DNA from: Alphaproteobacteria bacterium PA2
GTDB taxonomy: Bacteria; Pseudomonadota; Alphaproteobacteria; Caulobacterales; Caulobacteraceae
Reading direction: 5' to 3'
NCBI GenBank assembly: GCA_002256425.1
Contig: NKIZ01000001.1
Location: 1,385,943-1,449,942 of the forward strand
Length of the DNA: 64,000 nucleotides
Shown in pieces: positions 37,320 through 44,460 of the stretch; position 1 is the first letter of the stretch, and each line of letters starts with the position of its first letter. The notes beneath the pieces were generated by a model. That model was not told the DNA's origin. It did no database searches and saw only the letters and a list, made by a program, of their open reading frames with translations. A program made the position numbers and the translations under genes.

Positions 37320-37937
37320 TCAGACTCCTTCCGTCTGGATGCGTGTTGAGCGGGGCAGGGCCATCAGCTGATCGCCTGCCACCAGGAGGACATCGACGCC
37401 GAACTGGAACTGGGCGCCGTTCTCTGAAAGCTGTCCCCAGAAGTCCTTTGGCAGTCCCGTGGGAGACACCACGGTCTGGCCCTTGATCCCGGGGCCCCGG
37501 AGGGCGACTGAGGGTCCACCTGTCAGGGCAGCGACCTCGATAAGCACGGTCGTGGACCTGTCAGGGTATTTTGCATCTCCGATGTTGAAGACGCCCAGGG
37601 CAGGCGCGCTTTCCGGATTGCAGACAATGGCGAACGCCGCCTGGAGGGGATCGGCTGTCAATGGACACCCGCAATGGAAGCGCAGCCACGCCTGGGCCCC
37701 CTGCTGATCAATGGATGGGTCCAGCCAGACCGGGGTCTCGAAATCAAAAAGCGTCAGCGCCACAGCGCCGGCGGCCCGACCGAGCCCCATCGGGGGCTCA
37801 GGTGCAAAGGATAGGTCTGCGATTGAGCCGGGACGGGCGACAGCGTCCATCACGGCCCTGAATACGGATTGGGATCCGAAAACCGGGTCAGGAAAGCCGG
37901 GTTCGATCTGCGTAAGGTCAATTCCCGTAGTCATCAT
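37320..37937 (-). CDS. phnH: C-P lyase core subunit PhnH
   Basis: 205-residue PhnH, a structural subunit of the PhnGHIJ core. Recognisable features are the start IEPGFPDPVFGSQSVFRAVMDAVARPG, the TLFDFETPVWLDPS strand region, the GPGIKGQ turn and the C-terminal VLLVAGDQLMALPRSTRI. Its start overlaps the phnG stop by 4 bases. Confidence 0.94.
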   Translation of the reverse strand: MMTTGIDLTQIEPGFPDPVFGSQSVFRAVMDAVARPGSIADLSFAPEPPMGLGRAAGAVALTLFDFETPVWLDPSIDQQGAQAWLRFHCGCPLTADPLQAAFAIVCNPESAPALGVFNIGDAKYPDRSTTVLIEVAALTGGPSVALRGPGIKGQTVVSPTGLPKDFWGQLSENGAQFQFGVDVLLVAGDQLMALPRSTRIQTEGV

Positions 37938-38407
37938 GCTGGTCCCCGATCACGCACCATGGTGAAGAAGTCGACGCGGGTGGCTGCGGCCTTGCGTGCG
38001 GCCAGCTGGCGCCGCGTTTCGTGAGCCTTTTTCAGAAGATCGACGATGTCGGCCTGCACCAGCGGCCGGAGCGCAGCAGATTGCATCATCGCGTCGACGG
38101 CAGCCGCGATCTCGGCATGCTCGCGACTGCGCCCGGCGACATAGCTGACGCCGGTCTCTCCGGTTTCCAGCCGGACAGCAGCCCGCGTCACGGTCATTTC
38201 CCCGACATTGAATGGCGCGCCGGCGCCACCCATCCGGCCGCGGACCAGCACAAGTCCGTGTTCGGGAGCTCGGAGGGCTGAGAACCGCGGGCGCTCCGGC
38301 AGGCTGTTCCAGGCGGCGATCAGGTCCTGTGATTTCGCCTTCGCCAGGGTCGACATCCAATCGCGGCGAGCGTCCTGCGCCGGGGGGGAGGTTGTATGGT
38401 CGGGCAA
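37934..38407 (-). CDS. phnG: C-P lyase core subunit PhnG, first gene of minus-strand phn operon
   Basis: 157-residue PhnG, the smallest subunit of the C-P lyase core. The pattern RDWMSTLAKAKSQDLIAAWN, LRAPEHGLVLVRGRMGGAGAPFNVGEMTVTRAAVRLETGETGVSYVAGR and the basic helix near the end are typical. The start appears to be a TTG preceded by GGAG, as no upstream ATG fits. It heads an operon of eight overlapping or nearly abutting genes ending with the DUF1045 gene, and is divergent from phnF across an AT-rich 155-base spacer. Confidence 0.94.
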   Translation of the reverse strand: MPDHTTSPPAQDARRDWMSTLAKAKSQDLIAAWNSLPERPRFSALRAPEHGLVLVRGRMGGAGAPFNVGEMTVTRAAVRLETGETGVSYVAGRSREHAEIAAAVDAMMQSAALRPLVQADIVDLLKKAHETRRQLAARKAAATRVDFFTMVRDRGPA

Positions 38408-38562
38408 GATGCCAACTCCGACAATTGAGCAAGTTGTTGCGTTGTTATGTGTATAGACTTAGTGTAGTCACCAATTAGCGGCAATAAATGAAGTATGAAG
38501 CTTATTTGACAGTAGTAAAACTTGTCTACATCGCCCGAATACAATTGAAATGAGTCAGGCAA
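38408..38562. promoter_or_regulatory. divergent phnG-phnF promoter region
   Basis: 155 bases, distinctly AT-rich against both neighbours. It contains TTGACA at 38506-38511, reading toward phnF, and two related sequences in opposite orientation (GTATAGACTTA near 38451 and ACTTGTCTAC near 38521) that could be half-sites for the GntR-type regulator PhnF. The -10 elements are not convincing by eye. Confidence 0.5.
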
Positions 38563-39282
38563 ATGATGATGACGCAGACGCTGTGGCGGAAGATTTCGCA
38601 GAATATCGAACGTCAGATCGAGGAGAAGGAGCTCAGTCCCGGGGATAAACTGCCGACGGAATACGAGCTTTCGCGCCAGTTCATGGTCAACCGCCATACG
38701 GTTCGACGCGCTTTGTCCTACTTGCAGGACAAGGGATTCATTGAATCCACCCAGGGCCGCGGAACTTTTGTTCGTCGGCCGACGCGCCCGGTGACCCTCA
38801 ACCGTCGCCCCCGCTTCGCCGAGGCGGTCATACTCCAGGGGCGCAGCCCGAGCGTGAAGGTTCTGCGCCTGGATATCCGGTCATCCGAGCCCCATGTCGC
38901 AGCTGAACTGGGACTTGCGGCGGGAGCGCCCATCGTATTCCTGGAGCGACTACGTCTCGTGGACGATGAGCCGACCGGGCTCAGCCTGCATCACTTCAGC
39001 GCCGAGCGGTTTCCGACCTTCCCCGAAATGTACCGGGCGCGCGGAACAATTACCCAGACCCTCATCGACAGTGGCGTGCCTGACTATACCCGCCGTCGCA
39101 CCTCCATCTCGTCGCGCCTCTCCATGCCCATGGAGGCCGAGCTGCTGCATGTCCCGCGACACATTCCGCTTCTGATCCAGCGCTATCTCAATGTGGATGG
39201 CTTGGGTCGCCCCCTCGAATACGGCGAATCCCGCGGCACGGGCGAGGTCACGGTCGAGTTTCCCCCACCCCCTACAGATTGA
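38563..39282 (+). CDS. phnF: GntR/HutC-family regulator of the phn genes
   Basis: 239-residue regulator with an N-terminal winged helix-turn-helix (LSPGDKLPTEYELSRQFMVNRHTVRRALSYLQDKGFIESTQGRGTFV, about residues 25-70) and a C-terminal UTRA effector-binding domain. It is the PhnF type that usually represses phosphonate or phosphate-related genes. It is divergent from phnG and in one unit with the second phnM, so probably controls both. Three consecutive ATG codons leave the exact first residue open. Confidence 0.9.
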   Translation: MMMTQTLWRKISQNIERQIEEKELSPGDKLPTEYELSRQFMVNRHTVRRALSYLQDKGFIESTQGRGTFVRRPTRPVTLNRRPRFAEAVILQGRSPSVKVLRLDIRSSEPHVAAELGLAAGAPIVFLERLRLVDDEPTGLSLHHFSAERFPTFPEMYRARGTITQTLIDSGVPDYTRRRTSISSRLSMPMEAELLHVPRHIPLLIQRYLNVDGLGRPLEYGESRGTGEVTVEFPPPPTD

Positions 39283-39298
39283 TCAGTTGGAGAGTTCC

Positions 39299-40432
39299 TT
39301 GGAGTACGCGCTTAAAAATGCCCGCGTCGTGACGCGAGACGAAGACTTCATCGGATCAGTCCTGGTCCGCGATGGGTGCATTGCCTCTGTCGATCGGGGA
39401 GTCAGTCAGACGGGTGAGGATCTGTCGGGGGATGTCCTGATGCCCGGCATCATCGACATCCACACGGACAATCTGGAAAAACACTTCTACCCGCGCCCGA
39501 ATATCGACTGGGATCCGGTATCGGCCGCTGTCGTCCACGATGGAGGATGTCTGTCCGTCGGTGTCACGACCGTGTTCGATTCCCTGAGCCTTGGCGCCTA
39601 CAATGGCTCTGCCGCACGGGGAAAGGCGAACCTGCACCGTCTGACAGAAGGCCTCGCCGCCGCGGAACGGGCAGATATGCTCAAGGCCGAGCACCGCATT
39701 CACTGGCGATGTGAGACGACGTCTGATGTCATGCACGACTGGCTGCTCGAGCTTTCCGAGCACCCCATGACTTCGATGTTTTCCCTGATGGATCACACTC
39801 CGGGCCAGCGACAGTACCGGAACATCGAAAATCACCTCAAGAACTGGCGTGATAACGGCATGAACCAAGAGGCGATCGACCTTAGGCTGGCAGACTGTCG
39901 CGAACGACAGGTGCGAAATGCAGACATAAACGCTGCCTTGGTGGCCAAAGTCGCCAAGGCGAGAAACGCCACCCTGATCAGTCACGACGATGAGACCCCC
40001 GAACACGTTGACCGGGCGGCTGACTTCGGCGCCACGGTCGCTGAGTTTCCGGTCACGCTCGAGGCCGCCGCCCGGGCCCAAGCCCGGGGAATGACGATTG
40101 TCATGGGCGGTCCGAACCTGATGCGTGGTGGTTCCTATTCGGGAAATGTGCCGGCCGCTGAGTTGGCCAAGAAGAACCTGCTGGAGGCCTTCGCCTCCGA
40201 TTACGTGCCGCGCAGCCTGATCGAATGTGCTTTCCGCCTCACAGCCCCAGGGTTTGACTGGCCCCTCGCCAAAGGGGTGGCAACCGTAACTGCAACAGTT
40301 GCCGAGGCCGCCGATCTCGGTGACCGGGGCGTTATAGAACCTGGAAAGCGGGCTGACCTGCTGAGGGTCAGGGTTGTCGGCGACCTGCCGATCCTGCGAG
40401 GGGTTTGGGTTCAGGGGCTTAGGGTGGCCTGA
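39299..40432 (+). CDS. phnM: second PhnM-type alpha-D-ribose 1-methylphosphonate 5-triphosphate diphosphatase
   Basis: 377-residue PhnM paralogue with the same marks as the first copy (DIHTDNLEKHFYPRPN, MDHTPGQRQYRN, SHDDETPEHVDRA, MGGPNLMRGGSYSGN, ASDYVPRSLIE). The catalytic motifs are complete, so it is likely active. A TTG start follows GGAGAG, 16 bases after the phnF stop, giving MEYALKNARVV, typical of the family. Its divergence from the first copy suggests separate acquisition or specialisation for another substrate. Confidence 0.9.
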   Translation: MEYALKNARVVTRDEDFIGSVLVRDGCIASVDRGVSQTGEDLSGDVLMPGIIDIHTDNLEKHFYPRPNIDWDPVSAAVVHDGGCLSVGVTTVFDSLSLGAYNGSAARGKANLHRLTEGLAAAERADMLKAEHRIHWRCETTSDVMHDWLLELSEHPMTSMFSLMDHTPGQRQYRNIENHLKNWRDNGMNQEAIDLRLADCRERQVRNADINAALVAKVAKARNATLISHDDETPEHVDRAADFGATVAEFPVTLEAAARAQARGMTIVMGGPNLMRGGSYSGNVPAAELAKKNLLEAFASDYVPRSLIECAFRLTAPGFDWPLAKGVATVTATVAEAADLGDRGVIEPGKRADLLRVRVVGDLPILRGVWVQGLRVA

Positions 40433-40553
40433 GCCTGAATGGGGCCCTCTCGGCGCTCGCGGTCCCGACCTGTTAAGGGCCTTGCCATTGCGCCTTTTGG
40501 GGCGTGTCAAAGCCTTTAACCAAGCTTTCGATCGTAGTGCCACCAGAGTAGCG

Positions 40554-40655
40554 CCCGGGCCCAAGCGTCTCCTTACGCCAGAAGGTCTCACTGGTATGGC
40601 GGTGTGTCCGTTGCGCAATGGCCCGCCAGGGCCCTGATGGAAGCTTCACCAAAGA
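40554..40655 (-). pseudogene. truncated 5' end of a second tyrosine integrase
   Basis: The minus-strand frame reads SLVKLPSGPWRAIAQRTHR then TSETFWRKE, nearly the same as residues 3-32 of the intact integrase at 44461-45522 (SFVKLPSGSWRAIVRRKSR, ISETFRRKD). The DNA similarity extends on the promoter side to about 40705. The remaining 300 or so codons are missing. Confidence 0.8.
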
Positions 40656-40836
40656 ACACCGATTTCGTGTTCTCTTTGTGCGCACTGGGTGGGAGAAACA
40701 TAGCGAATAGTCGCGTTCGTTCCCACTCCCTCTCTGGCGAAGACATCGCCTCCGCCGGTGGTCCTTTCGGCTAGGTCATCGCCGGGCTTGATGGCGCTGC
40801 GCGTTCAGCGGAGTGTAAGGCCCATGTCACCGCCTG

Positions 40837-40866
40837 GCGCCAGCTCAGTTTGTTCTGAACTGGCGC
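40837..40866 (+). terminator. hairpin downstream of the second phnM
   Basis: 12-bp stem GCGCCAGCTCAG / CTGAACTGGCGC with one mismatch and loop TTTGTT, followed by TTTG. It is a plausible weak terminator or leftover repeat. Confidence 0.4.
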
Positions 40867-40877
40867 TTTGAAGCGAG

Positions 40878-40910
40878 GCGGATATGTCCGTTCGGAACGG
40901 ACATATCCGC
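40878..40910. repeat. perfect 33-bp palindrome between island modules
   Basis: Arms GCGGATATGTCCGTTC and GAACGGACATATCCGC, 16 bp each, pair without mismatch around a single G. It ends 27 bases from the hipA stop on the hipA 3' side. No T run follows on either strand, so it is more like a protein-binding site or recombination site than an intrinsic terminator. Confidence 0.8.
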
Positions 40911-40937
40911 TTATTGCCAAAGTGTTTGCTGGTCAGA

Positions 40938-42266
40938 TCAGAGAGCGTCCCACGCCGTTTCGAGCTGTCGCAGACGGCCCGTCATCGCATTGACGACCGA
41001 GGTGTGGATGTCGGCATGGAAATCCTGAGGCATCAGGCTAAGGGCCCTTTCCGTCGCAGGCAGTGCGTCTTGGAAGACCTCATCCAGAACCTGTTTGATA
41101 ATCGTTGAGCCCAAGCCTGCTTCCTTCGCCGTCTCGACAAAGTGCCGGCCGTGCACATCCTGGATTTCGTAGTGTCGGCTCGTGCCGACTGACATCGCCA
41201 GCTTGTACTTGTTGTGTGGAATGCGCTTGGCATCAAAGGCCGGTTGCGCGCTCAGGACGTCATAGAATGGCGTCAGTTCGAAGCGCCCTCCGGGCCGCAG
41301 GAAGACGCTGAAATTCTTACCGTGGCCGTCGGTCGCGCCGATGAGCCAGAAGATGATCTGACTTTTGAAGAAGGCCGCTTGGTCCGTGATCGGGTTATCG
41401 CTTTCCTTGAGTAGCGTCATGATGTCGACGGCGCTCGGCCCTTGCTGGTTTTGATATTTGCGGCTCGACGGGATCGAGAGCGCTTGGCAGCAATCTTCTT
41501 GTGGAAGACGCAGGATCTGGTCGTTGCTCCGCCAGCGACGATCGAAACGCTCGACGACAAGGACGCGGCGCGCTCCGAACCTTGCGATCTCGGTCTTCGC
41601 GATTGGCAACCGAAACCCTTCGAGAAGTTTCAGGCAATAGTGCTCGTTCTCGACGCTGTTCGAGAGATCGATCATGCCCCAGGGCGTCGGGATTTCTCCC
41701 AACTGCGGCTTAAGGATGTGCGTTGTCGGTGTGGCGCCGATGGGGCGTTTCCAGCGTCCGTCATGGAAGAGGAGCGCCGTCTTTTCCTGGGCGCCGGCGA
41801 CTGAAATCCGGAACTCCTGTTCGGTGTCGATACCGAGCGGCGCGCTGGCGAGGTTGGCGAGGATCGCCTCGATCTCCTCGTCGCTGACAGGCTCGCCTGC
41901 AATCGGCTGGAGGGTGTTGACCGCCATACCGTCGGGCAGAAACTGCATCGCCCCAGCGCAGTCACGGCCGATCTGCTCCAGCAGGCTGTAGGAGTCTGTC
42001 CCCAGCGCGCCCGTTTTCTCCGCTACGAGGCGGCGGACCATCGGATTATCGGGCAGGAGGTTGTCGAAGACTGCGACCACCGGCTCGCCCCGGAAGGTGG
42101 CCTTCCGTGGTGGCAGAGATAGCGAAATCGGGAAATGGGGTGGCCAATCCAGCCAGCTCTGATCGTACTGAAACTCGATCGCCCCACCGGGTTCTTTCTC
42201 CAACCGTCCCACAAGACGATTGTTGATCAGGACCTTGAGCGGGGCATGGGTCTTGCGGCGGCCCAT
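40938..42266 (-). CDS. hipA: HipA-type serine/threonine kinase toxin
   Basis: 442-residue HipA toxin, a kinase that in E. coli phosphorylates glutamyl-tRNA synthetase and induces dormancy. The autophosphorylation loop is present (ISVAGAQEKTAL, Ser155), as is the catalytic ATDGHGKN with Asp313. The C-terminal domain has the PFYDVLSAQPA metal-binding Asp. All key residues appear intact. The start shares one base with the hipB stop (TGATG). It belongs to the class preceded by a short XRE antitoxin. Confidence 0.94.
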   Translation of the reverse strand: MGRRKTHAPLKVLINNRLVGRLEKEPGGAIEFQYDQSWLDWPPHFPISLSLPPRKATFRGEPVVAVFDNLLPDNPMVRRLVAEKTGALGTDSYSLLEQIGRDCAGAMQFLPDGMAVNTLQPIAGEPVSDEEIEAILANLASAPLGIDTEQEFRISVAGAQEKTALLFHDGRWKRPIGATPTTHILKPQLGEIPTPWGMIDLSNSVENEHYCLKLLEGFRLPIAKTEIARFGARRVLVVERFDRRWRSNDQILRLPQEDCCQALSIPSSRKYQNQQGPSAVDIMTLLKESDNPITDQAAFFKSQIIFWLIGATDGHGKNFSVFLRPGGRFELTPFYDVLSAQPAFDAKRIPHNKYKLAMSVGTSRHYEIQDVHGRHFVETAKEAGLGSTIIKQVLDEVFQDALPATERALSLMPQDFHADIHTSVVNAMTGRLRQLETAWDAL

Positions 42267-42517
42267 CAGAATATGTCCTCGATATCAGCCGAAGAGCTTT
42301 TCGTTCGGGGACCGATCGTCATCTCCAGATCGAGCGCGGCAAGGAGATCGCTGATCGACGAGATTTTTGCGCCGTTGTGACCGCTTTCGATTTTTGAGAT
42401 GAGTTCCTGGCGCATGCCAGACCGCTCAGCCAGTTCAGTCTGACTCATTCCCTTCAGTTTCCTGAATTTTTGGATGAGGTTGCCGACCTGGCTCGGGGAG
42501 CGCGCAATCTGGGTCAT
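42266..42517 (-). CDS. hipB: HipB-type antitoxin, XRE helix-turn-helix
   Basis: 83-residue XRE protein with the HTH at about residues 10-60 (VGNLIQKFRKLKGMSQTELAERSGMRQELISKIESGHNG) that neutralises HipA and represses the operon. The C-terminal tail is short, as in HipB. It begins the hipBA operon, 21 bases from a large perfect palindrome, with GAAGGAGAT as ribosome-binding site. Confidence 0.93.
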   Translation of the reverse strand: MTQIARSPSQVGNLIQKFRKLKGMSQTELAERSGMRQELISKIESGHNGAKISSISDLLAALDLEMTIGPRTKSSSADIEDIF

Positions 42518-42537
42518 GAGAATCTCCTTCTCACAAT

Positions 42538-42582
42538 TATGCCCTAAATCGCATAAAATATCAATATGCGATTTAGGGCATA
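42538..42582. promoter_or_regulatory. hipBA operator, perfect 17-bp inverted repeat
   Basis: TATGCCCTAAATCGCAT and its exact complement ATGCGATTTAGGGCATA are separated by 11 AT-rich bases, immediately upstream of hipB. Further dyads follow: ATCCGA / TCGGAT (about 42593-42618) and GCATAA / TTATGC (about 42606-42625). Multiple operators of this kind are the norm for HipB autorepression. Confidence 0.8.
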
Positions 42583-42625
42583 ATAAGATGATATCCGATA
42601 AAGAGCATAAAGTCGGATTATGCGG

Positions 42626-42975
42626 TTTTTCGCATTAGCGGCTCGGTGTTGATTTTCACTGAGAACTGACCCGCCTGTGATGGTGGATTAGCTTGTTTTG
42701 ATGGTCCAGATCGGCCGAAGAGGCCCTGAAATGACTGAAATTCAGCCCTCTGCGGACATCGTACAATTGGCCAGGAAATCGCAGAATTGGCGGGATCGGG
42801 GCCTAGAAAATTTCGATGGCAGGATAAAAGCCGCGAGGTGCGTCGGGGTGTTTGGGGCGAAAAGTTCAGTAAAATCAGCTGCCTAGAGTGAGGTATAGCA
42901 AGTGCTTTTGATGTGCGGTTTTCGGTAAGGGGTTGAATAGAAAGAAGGTTTTACACCTCGTGCCCTTTTAGAGAG
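42626..42975. other. noncoding part of the island between hipBA and the nested inverted repeat
   Basis: 350 bases. The only frame of note is 62 codons at 42698-42886 without a recognisable domain or good ribosome site. I see nothing else that I can support. Confidence 0.4.
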
Positions 42976-43121
42976 AGCCTTAAACGCATGGTGGAACGAG
43001 GGCCGGGCTAGGGTCGGACCGTCAAGGGTGCGCGCCCTTGGCGCGCATCGCGGAGCGACGGCCAGGCCGCCCTTGACAGCCCGTCCCGACCCCGGCGGAG
43101 GCTGGCCATGCGCTTAAGGCT
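42976..43121. repeat. large nested inverted repeat of unknown function
   Basis: Outer arms AGCCTTAAACGCATGG (42976-42991) and CCATGCGCTTAAGGCT (43106-43121) match except for one base. Inside, GGGTCGGACCGTCAAGGG (43011-43028) pairs with a slightly interrupted complement at 43070-43092. The centre carries a further hairpin CAAGGG / CCCTTG with GC-rich loops. No coding frame crosses it. It could be a transfer or replication origin, a structured RNA, or an insertion-element end. Confidence 0.75.
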
Positions 43122-43295
43122 GACAGTGGCTTGGCCTATGATAGAGCCGATTTTCTGCCGGCCTCATTTGAGAGGAGTAGCCGCCTTTAGTGGGCGCTAG
43201 GCGATGGGGTTTGGCATCGCCTCAAGTCCTGGATAGCTAGTTTCTCAGAGGCCTTCCGGATGGGCCATGGACGCGGCATCGTCCTTACGCAAACC

Positions 43296-43718
43296 TCAAG
43301 CGTATCCGCCCTCGGCCAGGTGATCGACATAGTCGCGAACGGCGGCGGCGTTGCCTGACTTAACGAGCGCTTCAGCTGTACGACCGCCAAAGGCCGGAAT
43401 GGGTTCCGCGCGATACCAGGCCATGGCTTGCGCAGCGCTCCCCGCCCAGCTTTCCACGAGGTAGATGATCTCCAGCATTTCCCGAATTCGGGTCTGCGCT
43501 TTGGGACCATTGCGGCGGCGAGTCTTCTGGAAGACTTCACGAGCGAGGCCGGCGGTGTCCGCCAATTGAGCTCTGGACATGGCGAAGGCTTCGGCCAGGT
43601 CATCAACCTTCATAGCGCCGGGTTCTTCCAGCAGGCTGATGATTGATATGCGGCGCGAGGGCAGGGCCTTTCTAGCCTCAGGACCACTGGCGGCTTGTGC
43701 TGACACATGGTCACGCAA
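43296..43718 (-). CDS. MbcA/ParS/Xre-type antitoxin (DUF2384), no partner toxin seen
   Basis: 140-residue protein with the Xre-like N-terminal part (VDDLAEAFAMSRAQLADTAGLAREVF, about residues 37-62) and the C-terminal toxin-binding domain (AWYRAEPIPAFGGRTAEALVKSGNAAAVRDYVDHLAEGGYA). Members neutralise RES-domain NAD-degrading toxins encoded just downstream. Downstream here (43140-43295) there is no RES gene, only noncoding sequence. It may be an orphan antitoxin, an anti-addiction gene, or the survivor of a deletion. The start could also be an internal ATG. Confidence 0.75.
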   Translation of the reverse strand: MRDHVSAQAASGPEARKALPSRRISIISLLEEPGAMKVDDLAEAFAMSRAQLADTAGLAREVFQKTRRRNGPKAQTRIREMLEIIYLVESWAGSAAQAMAWYRAEPIPAFGGRTAEALVKSGNAAAVRDYVDHLAEGGYA

Positions 43719-44037
43719 TTGCCTGCAGTCCTTTAGACTTCACCAGGCTCAGCAGTTTCAGCGATGGGCCGTCAGGTCGTTTTTCGCCGCGCTCCCATTT
43801 GCTGACTGCATCCTTGCGAACGTTCAGATAGCTGGCGAAGACGGGCTGGGAGACCTGCTCGCGTTCCCGTAGCGCCTTGATTTCCTCGGGCGCCATGGGC
43901 GTCACCGGCGTCAGGCACAGGGTGTCGAACTCGCGCATGGTCGCCTTGTCGATGACGCCGGCGCGATGCAGGCCGGCAGCGGTCTTGTGAACCGTCCCGA
44001 GTATGCCGCCTTCAGTCTTGCCCGCCGTCTTCGCCAT
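43711..44037 (-). CDS. XRE-family antitoxin of a RelE/HigB-type pair
   Basis: 108-residue helix-turn-helix protein with the HTH at about residues 45-85 (PEEIKALREREQVSQPVFASYLNVRKDAVSKWERGEKRPDGPSLKLL). It resembles HigA/NadS antitoxins and follows its toxin gene, the reverse of the common antitoxin-first order but usual for HigBA. Its start at 44037 lies inside the toxin gene's last codons, a 26-base overlap. It also touches the next antitoxin gene by 8 bases at its end. Confidence 0.87.
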   Translation of the reverse strand: MAKTAGKTEGGILGTVHKTAAGLHRAGVIDKATMREFDTLCLTPVTPMAPEEIKALREREQVSQPVFASYLNVRKDAVSKWERGEKRPDGPSLKLLSLVKSKGLQAIA

Positions 44038-44404
44038 CGATCCTAACCTCTTCAATCTCACCGGCGGCTTTCGCCGTCTCCAGGGCGCTCGGGTCGAGGG
44101 CCAGGAAGGTGGCCGCCAACACCTTCAGCGCCTTTAGTTCCCTGGGTGTGATGTTCGCCTTCTCGTTCTTGGCAAAGCCATGGACGAAGAAACTATGTCC
44201 ACCGACTTTGAACAGGATGATCGTCCGAAAGCCGCCGGACTTGCCGCCACCATCCCGGGCGATCCTCTGCTTGAAAACGCCACCGCCGAGGTCGGCGTCC
44301 CATTGACCGGACGCCACAGCCTTGGCGACATCAAGCAGATCTGCACTTTTCAAATCCGCCTTGCGTGCGAACCTCGAAAACTCCTTGGTCTTGTAGACGC
44401 TCAT
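44012..44404 (-). CDS. RelE/HigB-like toxin of a type II toxin-antitoxin pair
   Basis: 130-residue protein of the RelE/ParE superfamily (HigB-like, COG4737 type). The pattern YKTKEFSRFARKADL, GVFKQRIARDGGGKSGGFRTIILFKVGGHSFFVHGFAKNEKANIT matches this toxin group, whose best-known members cleave mRNA on the ribosome. The basic residues of the fold are kept (Lys, Arg in the FKQRIAR strand). The paired XRE antitoxin overlaps its 3' end. The C-terminal tail is longer than typical. Confidence 0.87.
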   Translation of the reverse strand: MSVYKTKEFSRFARKADLKSADLLDVAKAVASGQWDADLGGGVFKQRIARDGGGKSGGFRTIILFKVGGHSFFVHGFAKNEKANITPRELKALKVLAATFLALDPSALETAKAAGEIEEVRIDGEDGGQD

Positions 44405-44460
44405 CGCCTAATGAACCTCAAAGAGTGTAGCTCCAAGAGCTATGATTTTCAAGGTCGAGA

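Larger units (their letters stand above)
40433..40937. other. noncoding junction with integrase remnant and palindromes
   Basis: 505 bases without an intact gene. They hold a remnant of an integrase 5' end with its upstream sequence (about 40554-40705) and two inverted repeats described separately (40837-40866 and 40878-40910). This is the likely seam between the phosphonate module and the toxin-antitoxin module. Confidence 0.6.

Noticed and set aside
39356-40618. Minus-strand frame of 420 codons opposite the second phnM
   Set aside because: Shadow of phnM; no domain and extends into the integrase remnant.
42698-42886. 62-codon frame between hipBA and the nested inverted repeat
   Set aside because: No domain, no convincing ribosome site, and the region has irregular codon use.
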